A program made the position numbers and the translations under genes. A DNA stretch of 64,000 bases from a virus: positions 1 through 64,000 of IMG/VR virus record IMGVR_UViG_3300013005_000002; one strand, given 5' to 3'. The notes below the pieces were generated by a model. It was given only the letters and a program-made list of their open reading frames with translations, was not told the DNA's origin and ran no database searches. Below, in pieces: positions 45,558 through 54,461 of the stretch (position 1 is the first letter of the stretch; every line of letters begins with the position of its first letter).

Positions 45558-45736
45558 ATTAAATTATCTCCCGATAAATCATTACACAAAAAATATAGTA
45601 AATTATAAACATTAAAATCCATAAATAATCCATGAAAAAATATACTACCATAATAAGCTACTCCTAATTGTATAAACAAAAAAGGAGCCATTTTTGCGTT
45701 AGAATCTGTTCTTAAAACTGCATTATACTTTCTCAT
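45554..45736 (-). CDS. MKKY-family tiny protein (MRKYNAV), 60 aa
   Basis: The start is set at the ATG at 45736, giving M-R-K-Y-N-A-V. The upstream in-frame ATG would add three residues and lose the family start. The middle is hydrophobic and aromatic (FLFIQLGVAYYGSIFFHGLF). 14-base overlap with the preceding gene, ATGA with the next member. Confidence 0.72.
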   Translation of the reverse strand: MRKYNAVLRTDSNAKMAPFLFIQLGVAYYGSIFFHGLFMDFNVYNLLYFLCNDLSGDNLI

Positions 45737-45923
45737 CTGCTTCAACTACATTACCTTTTTTATCATAAAATTTTAAAATCAAGCATTGCTCGTGAGTATC
45801 ACCATCCATAGTAGTTTCCAGCGTATATTTCTTAACTTTACTAATATCTACAATATCAGCAAAATCCTCTAAGTCCAAGTAACAATTACCTTTTTTATCT
45901 TTTTTCACTTTAATATTTTTCAT
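45723..45923 (-). CDS. Hypothetical protein, 66 aa
   Basis: Basic and acidic, beta-rich (YLDLEDFADIVDISKVKKYTL, CLILKFYDKKGNVVE). Ends A-D-E-K-V-stop because of the overlapping start of the next MKKY member. Start in an ATGA overlap. Unknown function. Confidence 0.68.
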   Translation of the reverse strand: MKNIKVKKDKKGNCYLDLEDFADIVDISKVKKYTLETTMDGDTHEQCLILKFYDKKGNVVEADEKV

Positions 45924-46177
45924 AACTTTACCTCATATTCATTAAATAATTCATATAGTTGCTCTCTTACTGCCTCAAGTACTGCTACTGTAATCTCTGG
46001 ATGTGTCTTTAATAACTCAGCAAGTTTAGGATCACTCGATGATTCATACTTTAATGCTGATCGTAAATATGTCATGTCTAGTTCCCATAAAATACAGTGC
46101 ATGGCTCCGGCTTTGCAAGTAGTTTCATATTCTTCTCTTTCTTCTGGTAAGTTAAATTCTAGTATAGCTTTTGGCAT
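45920..46177 (-). CDS. Conserved phage protein, 85 aa
   Basis: MPKAILEFNLPEEREEYE and the following WELDMTYLRSALKY are a pattern I have seen in small hypothetical proteins of many phages. All helical, acidic. Overlaps the upstream MKKY gene by 19 bases. No function known. Confidence 0.76.
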   Translation of the reverse strand: MPKAILEFNLPEEREEYETTCKAGAMHCILWELDMTYLRSALKYESSSDPKLAELLKTHPEITVAVLEAVREQLYELFNEYEVKL

Positions 46178-46332
46178 ATTACACTTCCTGTCTTATTTAG
46201 TACGTCTAGTTTTACCCACCAACGTTCTAGTTTAGCCGGGCGTTTCACATAAGTTACACCTAGCTGCATCCATAACACAAATCCAAAACGCAGAGGGTAT
46301 TTGTAATTAGAAATAGGTTGATATTTTCTCAT
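46159..46332 (-). CDS. MKKY-family tiny protein (MRKYQPI), 57 aa, promoter-proximal
   Basis: First gene of the endolysin unit. Begins M-R-K-Y-Q-P-I. The YPL motif (residues 12-14) is followed by RFGFVLWMQLGVTYV, then a basic, Trp-containing second half. GAGGA precedes the ATG. Function unknown. Confidence 0.72.
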   Translation of the reverse strand: MRKYQPISNYKYPLRFGFVLWMQLGVTYVKRPAKLERWWVKLDVLNKTGSVICQKLY

Positions 46333-46352
46333 TTTTCCTCAATATTTACATA

Positions 46353-46381
46353 ACTTTACCATAGTGTACTATATATGTCAA
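46353..46381 (-). promoter_or_regulatory. Leftward sigma70-like promoter of the endolysin unit
   Basis: On the minus strand TTGACA (46381-46376), 17-base spacer, TAAAGT (46358-46353), with a short leader containing GAGGA. Confidence 0.6.
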
Positions 46382-46406
46382 GTTCTTTGTAAAAATCAAT
46401 AAAATT

Positions 46407-46416
46407 AACAAGTTAG
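46407..46416 (+). promoter_or_regulatory. Phage promoter-like motif (TTAACAAGTTAG)
   Basis: Opposite to the 46353-46381 promoter and 29 bases before the TTG start of the first fibre-type gene. Confidence 0.6.
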
Positions 46417-46445
46417 ATTGTCAGCCCTTATAAGGAGCATTTTCA

Positions 46446-46937
46446 TTGAGTAGACCATTAATAGTCAATAATAAGACATTTAATTATCCAGATCCAGGTG
46501 AAGATCCTTCTTGGGGTGGTGAGGCAAGTGACTGGGCAAGTGAAGTAACTGAAGTCTTAAATACTATTCTTGCTCCTGGTGATATATTAGCTACAGCATT
46601 TGACATAAATGATAACACCACAGTTCCTACAAATATCCAAGGACTAGCATTTGATTCATCTTTAGCTAGATCCGCTAAAATTGTATATTCAGTTTATCGT
46701 ACATCTACAAATACACCAAGTGGTAATGCTGAAACTGGTGAAATGGACATAATTTATGATAATGGCGCACCCGTAAATACAAAATGGAAAATGACACAAA
46801 ATAAAAATGGTGATGCTGGAATTGTTTTTAGTATTAATGACTTAGGTCAATTTACGTACACAACTACACAAATAGATTTAGGTGCTGGTGGATATGTTGG
46901 AATTTTAAAATTCTCAGCAAAATCTACAGCAATTTAA
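46446..46937 (+). CDS. Virion protein sharing a C-terminal domain with the 597-aa fibre, 163 aa, TTG start
   Basis: TTG at 46446 with AAGGAG about 8 bases upstream. The C-terminal 110 residues match in pattern those of the product of 51288-53081: both have NN-x-T/A-x-P-x-N-V/I-x-GLAF, a basic RS pair, then DGD-like AGIVFSI/SGVVFSI, GQ and a last GLIKF-type strand. Probably the same beta-sandwich knob or head domain on different fibres. Confidence 0.68.
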   Translation: MSRPLIVNNKTFNYPDPGEDPSWGGEASDWASEVTEVLNTILAPGDILATAFDINDNTTVPTNIQGLAFDSSLARSAKIVYSVYRTSTNTPSGNAETGEMDIIYDNGAPVNTKWKMTQNKNGDAGIVFSINDLGQFTYTTTQIDLGAGGYVGILKFSAKSTAI

Positions 46938-46950
46938 GGAGTATTTTTAC

Positions 46951-49900
46951 ATGGCTTTTAATCCCTTCACAATTATTAAATCTTTATTAATTAAAGAAGA
47001 AAATGTTTTAAATCCAAAACAAATTGAAATTGTTCCTGGCGGTACAGCAAATACTAAAACAACACTAGTCGGTTCACAAACTACTGACAAAACTCTTACT
47101 TTACCAAATGCTACTGACACTTTGACAGCAAATGCCGCAACTCAGTCTTTAACAAATAAAACAATTGATGCAGATTTAAATACAATTACTAATATTGAAA
47201 ATGCCGATATTAAAGTAGGAGCAGCTATCGACGCTGCTAAAATCCATAATGGTTCCGTTTCTAACACAGAATTTGGATACCTTGATGGTGTTACGTCAAG
47301 CATACAGACACAATTAAATACTAATGCTACAAATATTGCTGATCATATTTCTGATGCAGTTGGTGCTCATGCTGCAAGTGCTATTTCAAATACACCTGCA
47401 GGTACAATTGCTGCTACTGATCTTCAAGCTGCTGTAAATGAACTTGATGGTGATATTCAAGCGCATATTAATGATACAGTAGGAGCCCACGGTGCTGGTG
47501 CTATTTCAAACACTCCTTCTGGTAATTTAGTTGCTACCGATGTTCAAGGTGCATTAAATGAAATCCAGACAGAATTAGATGCTGCTGTTATTGTTGGCAA
47601 TAATGCTGCTACTAGAACTTTAAATAACTTAACTACTACTTCTCTTAACGCGGATCTTCTTCCTTCTGGAGCTGGTGCAAGAAATTTAGGCTCTAGCTCT
47701 TTACCTTTTGGAACAACTAATACAGAAACACTTACTCGTCAAACTGTTGGAAATTTAACAATTTCTACAAGTTCTGGATCTTTACTTTTAAATCCTTCTA
47801 CAATTATTGATGTTAATAATAAATTAGTATCTAATGTTGCTGCTCCTGTTTCTGCTGGCGATGCTGTAAACAAAGAATACGCAGACAGTATTGCTGCAGG
47901 ATTTGATCCTAAAGCCGCTGTACGTGTTGCAACTACTGCTTCTCTTGGCGGTTCTTATGCTGCTACTCCTAGTAACGGAAGATTCACAGGCGCAGCTACT
48001 GTAGTTGATGGTGTTACTTTAGCAGCTAATGATCGAGTATTAGTTAAAGATCAAGTTGATTTAAAACAAAACGGTATTTACGTCTACGATGGTGCTGGTC
48101 AATATACTAGAGCTGCAGATTCCGATGGAACTCCTGCTGCTGAAGTATCCAGCGGTAATTTTACTTTTGCCACACAAGGAACTATAAATTCTGCTGCAGG
48201 ATTTGTTCTTCTTGGTAATGGAATTTTAACATTAAATACTGATAATCTTGCATGGACACAAAGCTCTGGTGGTTCAGGCGGAGCTTCTAGATTCTTAGAT
48301 AATCTTTTATCTCCTGTAGCTATTAATCAAGATTTATTGCCTGGAGCAACAAATTCTAGAGATTTAGGTTCTAGTTCATTACGTTTTAAAGATGCACATT
48401 TACAAGGAAATTTAAATTTTAATGGTTCTTTAATAGGAACAAATATTTCAGGATTAACGAATGATGTAACAACATCTAGTGTTAACAGCGTTCTTGAATC
48501 TCCAACATTAAATTTACGTAGTGGTAATAATTCAGGAGCTGGTGGGAGCGGAAATGTTATTTTAGACCCCGGTACAGCAGGAGGAACTAGAGGTTCTACT
48601 TTATTAAGAGGTAACAGAATTTCTGTTGAATCTACTTTAAATTTAGTTCAAGGTCAAAATGCAATTCCTTTGTCTGGTCAGCAATCTTTAACTATTCCAT
48701 CTAATAGTAACGCTGAAGGATTAGTTACGCTTACAGCAAGCGATTCTACTACAAGAAATATTTTAACTGCTGCGTCTACTGGACTTCCTCAAGCTCCAAA
48801 TTTAATTATTAATGGAGATGCTGAAGGAAAACTTGTCAGTTCTACATCAATTTTTATACCTTATGCTGATGCTGCAGGAACATCTCCCGTAGATGGTATT
48901 GGTGGCTCTCCTAACGTTACATCCTCAGTAACAGCAACTACACCATTATCTGGTTCTAAATCTTATTTACTTACAAAAGATGCAGTAAATAGACAAGGTC
49001 AAGGCTGGTCTATTTTAGACGTAGCTGTTCCTCAAGCAATGCGAGCAAGAGTGTTATCAATTAAATTTGATTATATTGTAAACTCTGGAACATTTAATGC
49101 TGGTACTTCTTCTGCAGATTCAGATGTAACAATTTGGATTTATGATATTGGTAATCTAAGATTAATTCAACCAAGTTCATACAAATTATTATCTAATTCA
49201 ACGACAGTTGTAGACCAATTCCAAGCTGAATTTCAAACACCAATTGACATGTCTTCTTTTAGACTTATTGCTCACATTGGTACTACAAATGCTTCTGCAT
49301 ATACTTTGGAATTAGACAACATTGTTGTATCTCCTAGTGAATATGTATTTGGTACACCAATTTCTGACTGGGCAGATTTTCCTAGTGTTGCTGCGGGAAC
49401 ATTAATTAAAGGAACTACAACAAATCCTACTTATGGAACAGTTTTAAGAAATCAGGCTAGATACCGAAGAGTTGGTAGTGATTTAGAAATTAGATGGGAT
49501 TACGCTCAAACTTCAGCAGGAAGTGCTGGTTCAGGCGAAATGCTTTTTGACATTAGTCAATTAGGTTTAGCAATTGATACAACTAAAGTTCCAGCAAGTA
49601 CTAGTCCTTTTATTTACACAAGAGCAAATGGAGTTGGAGTTTTTTCTGGAAGTGACACATCAAATGCACACACTGGAGCAGTTGGAGTTTATGATTCTAC
49701 TAGATTAGTTGCTTATGGAAATTTTACTGGAGCTTCTCAAGGTGTAACTACTTGGAATTCTACAGGAGTTGCTCGATTTAATATTGCAACTGTCTCTATG
49801 TCCTTAAATGCAAAAGTACCTATTGCTGGTTGGTCTTCTTCTGTCCAAATGGCAGACCAAACTTCAACTAGAATTGTTGCTGCTAGGTATACAACGGCTT

Positions 49901-50682
49901 CAGCCACGGCGTACTCAAATTCTGCTCCGCTAAATTTTGCTACACAAGTTTATGATACGCATAGCGCGGTTACGGTTGGTGCGGCATGGAAGTTTACTGC
50001 TCCGGTCCCTGGAATCTACCGAGTTGTGGCAGGAACAAGAAACAATGCTTTTTCTGGTGGCGACAGATTGTCCCTTTATAAAAATGGAACAGCATTTGCT
50101 AACGCAAATACTCCAAGCAGCGACGGAGCGTCTTTTACTGGGGGAGGTACATTAAGTGCTGAAGTCCAGTTAAATGTTGGCGACTTTATTGATATTAGAA
50201 ACTCAACTGCGACCTCTAGAACCACAATTGCTGACGCATTAGAAACTCATGTTGAAATAAACAGAATCTCCGGCCCGAGCCAAATTGCTGCTTCAGAAAA
50301 AGTTTTATTCTCTGGATATGTTTCTACTAACCAAGCGTTAACTGCAAACGTAACTAATTTACCAGTACTCGCAGTTAAAGATACACATGCGGCTTGGAAT
50401 GGGAGTTTATTTACATGTCCGTTGCCTGGCGATTACCAATTAAATTTAGTTGCATTTGCATCTAGTGGTGGAGCCTCTATGAAAATTTATAGAAATGGTT
50501 CTTTGTACGGAGTCCTTCAGGGGATTGGTATTGTTGCATGGACTGGCGGAGTAGTTGTTGTAGAGAATTGTTTAGCAGGTGACACAATTTCAGTAAGAGG
50601 CGATAGCGCAGTTACTGTAGTTGGTGGAGCAAGTACTGCGGGTTCTAAATTATCTATTGCTAGAATTCCTGGGAGTAACTAA
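46951..50682 (+). CDS. Large tail fibre, 1243 aa
   Basis: The first 250 residues contain repeated modules of the kind ISNTPAGTIAATDLQAAVNELD, ISNTPSGNLVATDVQGALNEI (three copies), then a PKAAVRVATTASL block with LVKDQ. A central lectin-like region has NLIINGDAEG and LDNIVVSP. The C-terminus (from about residue 975) is a C1q/TNF-like jelly roll (PVPGIYRVVAGTR, DFIDIRNSTA). The C-terminal part has higher G+C (26 of 60 in line 49921) than the middle (13 of 60 in line 49141), a sign of module exchange at the receptor-binding end. Confidence 0.82.
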   Translation: MAFNPFTIIKSLLIKEENVLNPKQIEIVPGGTANTKTTLVGSQTTDKTLTLPNATDTLTANAATQSLTNKTIDADLNTITNIENADIKVGAAIDAAKIHNGSVSNTEFGYLDGVTSSIQTQLNTNATNIADHISDAVGAHAASAISNTPAGTIAATDLQAAVNELDGDIQAHINDTVGAHGAGAISNTPSGNLVATDVQGALNEIQTELDAAVIVGNNAATRTLNNLTTTSLNADLLPSGAGARNLGSSSLPFGTTNTETLTRQTVGNLTISTSSGSLLLNPSTIIDVNNKLVSNVAAPVSAGDAVNKEYADSIAAGFDPKAAVRVATTASLGGSYAATPSNGRFTGAATVVDGVTLAANDRVLVKDQVDLKQNGIYVYDGAGQYTRAADSDGTPAAEVSSGNFTFATQGTINSAAGFVLLGNGILTLNTDNLAWTQSSGGSGGASRFLDNLLSPVAINQDLLPGATNSRDLGSSSLRFKDAHLQGNLNFNGSLIGTNISGLTNDVTTSSVNSVLESPTLNLRSGNNSGAGGSGNVILDPGTAGGTRGSTLLRGNRISVESTLNLVQGQNAIPLSGQQSLTIPSNSNAEGLVTLTASDSTTRNILTAASTGLPQAPNLIINGDAEGKLVSSTSIFIPYADAAGTSPVDGIGGSPNVTSSVTATTPLSGSKSYLLTKDAVNRQGQGWSILDVAVPQAMRARVLSIKFDYIVNSGTFNAGTSSADSDVTIWIYDIGNLRLIQPSSYKLLSNSTTVVDQFQAEFQTPIDMSSFRLIAHIGTTNASAYTLELDNIVVSPSEYVFGTPISDWADFPSVAAGTLIKGTTTNPTYGTVLRNQARYRRVGSDLEIRWDYAQTSAGSAGSGEMLFDISQLGLAIDTTKVPASTSPFIYTRANGVGVFSGSDTSNAHTGAVGVYDSTRLVAYGNFTGASQGVTTWNSTGVARFNIATVSMSLNAKVPIAGWSSSVQMADQTSTRIVAARYTTASATAYSNSAPLNFATQVYDTHSAVTVGAAWKFTAPVPGIYRVVAGTRNNAFSGGDRLSLYKNGTAFANANTPSSDGASFTGGGTLSAEVQLNVGDFIDIRNSTATSRTTIADALETHVEINRISGPSQIAASEKVLFSGYVSTNQALTANVTNLPVLAVKDTHAAWNGSLFTCPLPGDYQLNLVAFASSGGASMKIYRNGSLYGVLQGIGIVAWTGGVVVVENCLAGDTISVRGDSAVTVVGGASTAGSKLSIARIPGSN

Positions 50683-50939
50683 TGGCAAATTTAGTTAAAG
50701 AAAGAACAAAATTAGATCATCAACAAGTTCAGGAGTTTTCTTTTAACGACGTAGACAAGTCAGTTACTGTTGCTGGATTTATTTCTTCTAAAGTAGGAAA
50801 TAAAATTGAAAGAACTCCAGTAAGTTCTAGTATTGATGATTACAGTTATTTTGATGGAACTAACTTGCTTTATACATTACGAGTTACATATTCATCTTCA
50901 TCAAAAGATCAAGTTAATTCTGTAGAAAGAATTGCTTAA
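50682..50939 (+). CDS. Small fibre-associated protein, 85 aa
   Basis: Starts in a TAATG overlap. Beta-rich, ending RVTYSSSSKDQVNSVERIA. Probably a chaperone or cap for the fibre. Unknown. Confidence 0.65.
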   Translation: MANLVKERTKLDHQQVQEFSFNDVDKSVTVAGFISSKVGNKIERTPVSSSIDDYSYFDGTNLLYTLRVTYSSSSKDQVNSVERIA

Positions 50940-51274
50940 TGGGAACAACCTTTAATCCATTAAATCCGTTTTTTTTGGATTTTACAGGTTCTGGAGGCTC
51001 AGGGCCTGCTAGTGGTCCCGCTGAAAGATTTACTGATACATTTAATAATACAACAGATTGGGGCTCTCCTTCTTCTGGATTGTATTCTTTATCTGTTACA
51101 GCTCTTGTTCATGGAAAAGGCACTAATCCAAATGTTCAAGTGTATGAATTAGTTAGTGGAAGTTACGAGCAAGTGCAACCAAATTCAATAGTAATTAATA
51201 TGTCTGGAGATATTACTATTAGCGCGCTACAAACTCCAGACACAAGATTTACTGGTTTAATTTTAATATTATAA
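50939..51274 (+). CDS. Small fibre-associated protein, 111 aa
   Basis: TAATG start. A Gly/Ser-rich linker (GSGGSGPASGP) then a beta domain with VQVYELVSGSYEQVQPNSIVI, typical of phage fibre tips. Function unknown. Confidence 0.65.
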   Translation: MGTTFNPLNPFFLDFTGSGGSGPASGPAERFTDTFNNTTDWGSPSSGLYSLSVTALVHGKGTNPNVQVYELVSGSYEQVQPNSIVINMSGDITISALQTPDTRFTGLILIL

Positions 51275-51287
51275 TAGGAGCAGAGAG

Positions 51288-53081
51288 ATGTCATTTAAAA
51301 TAAAAGGTTCAGCAGAAATTAGTGGTAAACTAAAACTAAATCCAGAAGCAATTAATAGAGCTTTGACTGTTGATGCAAATGGAGAACTTACTTCTTCTAC
51401 TGTTACATCTACTGAGCTTGGACAATTGTCTGGCGTTACAGGCCCTATCCAAACGCAATTAACAAACAATGGTACAGCAATTACTGACCATATTAATGAC
51501 GCTACAGACGCACATGACGCTTCTGCTATTAGCAATGTTCCTTCTGGAAACTTAGCAGCTACAGACGTTCAAGGCGCTTTAAATGAGCTACAAACTGACA
51601 TTAACTCTAGAGCACTAGATGCTGATGTAATTAAAAAAGATGGTTCTGTTGCTTTTACTGCAGATCAATCAATGGGTGGAAATCAGCTTACTAACGTAGG
51701 CGCTCCTTCTGCTTCTAACGATGCTGCTACTAAATCCTATGTTGACTCTGTTGCTGAAGGTCTTAAACCTAAAGCTGCAGCACGTGTTGCAACTACTGCT
51801 AATATTACTTTATCTGCCCCTCAAACAATTGACGGTGTAGCTGTTGTTGCAGGAAATAGAGTATTAGTAAAAGATCAAACATTAGTTGAAAATAATGGTA
51901 TATACATTGTTGCCGCTGGCGCTTGGTCAAGGTCATTAGATTTTGACTCCCTTACTCCTGTTGATGAAGTAAACGGAGCAATGGTAGCAGTACAAGAAGG
52001 AACATCTAATGCCGGAAAAGTTTTTGTTCAATCCGGAGTTGTTGCAACAATTGGTACCGACCCTATTAATTTTGTATTCTTTAATTCTTCCGCTTCTCTC
52101 GTAGGCGGAGATGGTATAACTGTTTCTGGTTCTAATATTTCTGTTGATCATGACGGTGAAGGTCTTACTTTTGTTGCTACGCAATTAGCATTAGAGCTTG
52201 ATGGTACAACTCTTACTAAATCGGCTTCTGGATTAAAACTTTCTAATACAGCAGTAACTCCAGCAACTGTTGGATCTGCTACACAAACTGTGACATTGAC
52301 TGTAGACCAACAAGGTCGATTGACTGCTGCTTCTCAACAAGCTATTGCAATTCCTGCTTCTCAAGTCACTGATTTTAATGAAGCAGCCCAAGATGCTATA
52401 GGAAACATTTTTACAGACTCTGCGTCTGTTGATTTTACTTATGACGACGCATTAAACACAGTTAGTGCTGCAGTTTTACCTGCTGGCGTAAATCATAATG
52501 CTTTACAAAATTACGTAGCAAATCAACATGTTGACCACTCTGCTGTTCAGATTACTACTATTGCTGACTCTGGTCTTACAGGCGGCGGAGATATCACTAC
52601 TACTAGAGCATTAAGTGTTGATATTAATGGCACTACTGCTGAAACTGTACCATCTAATCTAGATAAAATTCTTATTTACGATGCTTCAGCTACAGCATTA
52701 AAGAGCATGACAAGAGGAAACTTTTTATCTGGACTTCCTGTTAGCTCTACTGGCGACATTAACGAGACAAGTTTTTCATTAGCTAATAATCAAGCAACAC
52801 CAGCTAATGTGACAGGACTTGCTTTTGCTGCAGGTGTAGTTAGAAGTTTTGAAGCTTTAGTAAGTGTTGAAATCGACGCTACTGCTGATTTATTTGAAGT
52901 ATTTACATTAAGAGGAATCCAAAAAAATGGATCTTTTGACATGTCAATTACTGCAAATGGTGATGATTCTGGAGTTGTTTTTAGTATTACAAATGCTGGC
53001 CAGGTTCAATACCTTTCTAGTAATAATGCGGGTTTTGTTTCTGGATTAATTAAATTCCGCGCACAAACATTGTCGGTATAA
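51288..53081 (+). CDS. Tail fibre, 597 aa, paralogous modules
   Basis: Ribosome site GGAG before the ATG. The N-terminus (GELTSSTVTSTELGQLSGVTGPIQTQL) and ISNVPSGNLAATDVQGALNEL repeat resemble the 1243-residue fibre, as does PKAAARVATTAN with LVKDQ. The C-terminus shares its domain with the 163-residue protein at 46446. So three neighbouring genes were assembled from a common pool of modules. Confidence 0.8.
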   Translation: MSFKIKGSAEISGKLKLNPEAINRALTVDANGELTSSTVTSTELGQLSGVTGPIQTQLTNNGTAITDHINDATDAHDASAISNVPSGNLAATDVQGALNELQTDINSRALDADVIKKDGSVAFTADQSMGGNQLTNVGAPSASNDAATKSYVDSVAEGLKPKAAARVATTANITLSAPQTIDGVAVVAGNRVLVKDQTLVENNGIYIVAAGAWSRSLDFDSLTPVDEVNGAMVAVQEGTSNAGKVFVQSGVVATIGTDPINFVFFNSSASLVGGDGITVSGSNISVDHDGEGLTFVATQLALELDGTTLTKSASGLKLSNTAVTPATVGSATQTVTLTVDQQGRLTAASQQAIAIPASQVTDFNEAAQDAIGNIFTDSASVDFTYDDALNTVSAAVLPAGVNHNALQNYVANQHVDHSAVQITTIADSGLTGGGDITTTRALSVDINGTTAETVPSNLDKILIYDASATALKSMTRGNFLSGLPVSSTGDINETSFSLANNQATPANVTGLAFAAGVVRSFEALVSVEIDATADLFEVFTLRGIQKNGSFDMSITANGDDSGVVFSITNAGQVQYLSSNNAGFVSGLIKFRAQTLSV

Positions 53082-53090
53082 AGGTGATTT

Positions 53091-53474
53091 ATGAGTAATT
53101 TAGTAAGAAGTAAATATGATGCTAACACAGTTCTTGGATTTGTCCTTGATGAGGAGCGCGGAGCCCTTATTACTGTTCCACATGAAAATCAAGAGTTTGC
53201 AATAGAGCTTAGTCATCAAGATGGAGATAGCGTTCTTTCTGTACTTCCTACTATAGAACTCCAAGGAAATCAAGAAAAACCTTGCATTGGTATTAAAAAT
53301 GTGGTACTATATGTAGTAAAAGGTATAGCAAAAGTTGAAGTTTCTCCTCTTTCTGAGGGTGATCTATTTTTTGAGTTAAATCTTCTACACATGATTCCTA
53401 AAGACATTTGTGCTAAAAGAATCCGTTTAACTGTAGATGAAAATAGTGAAGCTTACATTTGCGGACAGGGCTAA
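53091..53474 (+). CDS. Hypothetical virion protein, 127 aa
   Basis: Beta-rich product (FALDEERGALITVPHEN-like start, CIGIKNVVLYVVKG later), with Gly at the end. AGGTGATTT precedes ATG. Neck or fibre accessory role inferred only from position. Confidence 0.65.
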   Translation: MSNLVRSKYDANTVLGFVLDEERGALITVPHENQEFAIELSHQDGDSVLSVLPTIELQGNQEKPCIGIKNVVLYVVKGIAKVEVSPLSEGDLFFELNLLHMIPKDICAKRIRLTVDENSEAYICGQG

Positions 53475-54019
53475 TGGGAAAAGTAAAAGTTACTATAGAT
53501 AAAAATAAAGAATATAAAGCTGTAGAAAAACAATCTACAAGTGAAATTATTTATTTAGAAAAACCAATAGAAACAATTATTGAAAAAATAGTTGAAGTTC
53601 CAGGCATATGTCAATGTAAGTGTGAAAAAGCTAAACCTGACACTAAGCTTAGAAATTACGCAAAAGCATTAAGAAAAGAAAATGATAAAACACAAAGATT
53701 GTGTTCAATTCTTTTTGAAAAAGCTGATGAAACTATGCAAGGATTTGATGAAATGCATAAACAAATCCAAGAGCTTGAAAATAAAATTTTAAGTCAATCT
53801 AGTTTTTGTAAAGTACAAAATGAGGATATTCAACGTTTAAGTAAAGAACAAGATAAGTTGACTCATCATTTAGAATTAATTGATGAAGATTTAAAAGTAA
53901 AGCCTGTTAGTATTAAAACTGAAAAAGTTATACACACGTTTGACCATAAGTTAGTTGTATTTAATATTTTAATGTTATTTTTAAATGTAGTATTTTTACT
54001 ACAAATATTATCCAATTAA
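53474..54019 (+). CDS. Coiled-coil membrane-anchored protein, 181 aa
   Basis: The ATG at 53474 overlaps the upstream stop (TAATG). Cys-rich CQCKCEK near residue 45, a long coiled coil (about 60-140), and a C-terminal membrane span (about 158-178, LVVFNILMLFLNVVFLLQIL). Could be a virion protein that inserts in the host envelope or a spanin-type lysis protein; uncertain. Confidence 0.65.
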   Translation: MGKVKVTIDKNKEYKAVEKQSTSEIIYLEKPIETIIEKIVEVPGICQCKCEKAKPDTKLRNYAKALRKENDKTQRLCSILFEKADETMQGFDEMHKQIQELENKILSQSSFCKVQNEDIQRLSKEQDKLTHHLELIDEDLKVKPVSIKTEKVIHTFDHKLVVFNILMLFLNVVFLLQILSN

Positions 54020-54030
54020 GGGGAGATAGA

Positions 54031-54432
54031 ATGAAAAAGGGAATGAGAGAGATGATGGAGGAAATGAATCCTTCTAAAAAGATGGGTAAAGAGGATATGT
54101 CCGCTAAAATGGACGTACTTAAAGAATTACTCCAAATGGCAGAATCTGAGCTTAAAGGCCGTTCTAAAATGGGACTTGATGGAGCCAAGGCTATGAAGGT
54201 TTCTGTAATGGCTAAAGATAAAGAAAGTCTTAAAGAAGGCTTAGAAAAAGCTGAAGACGTTCTTGAATCTGAAATGATGCCAGAAGAAATGTCTGAAGAA
54301 TCTGAAGATGAAATGTCTGATGAGTCTGAGGATGAAATGGAAGAAATGCCTAAAAAAATGATGGCTGATTCTTCTATGGTTGATGAAGAGGAAGAAGAGC
54401 CTAGTTTCTTTAAGAAAAAGAAAAAAGTTTAA
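54031..54432 (+). CDS. Highly acidic Met-rich protein, 133 aa
   Basis: GGGGAGAT precedes the ATG. Helical and Met-rich start, then long runs of Glu/Asp with ESEDEMSDESEDEMEE and a lysine end (KKKKKV). Looks like an assembly chaperone or DNA-mimic; unknown. Confidence 0.65.
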   Translation: MKKGMREMMEEMNPSKKMGKEDMSAKMDVLKELLQMAESELKGRSKMGLDGAKAMKVSVMAKDKESLKEGLEKAEDVLESEMMPEEMSEESEDEMSDESEDEMEEMPKKMMADSSMVDEEEEEPSFFKKKKKV

Positions 54433-54461
54433 TTCTTGTCTCTAAATATTAAGGAAGTAAA

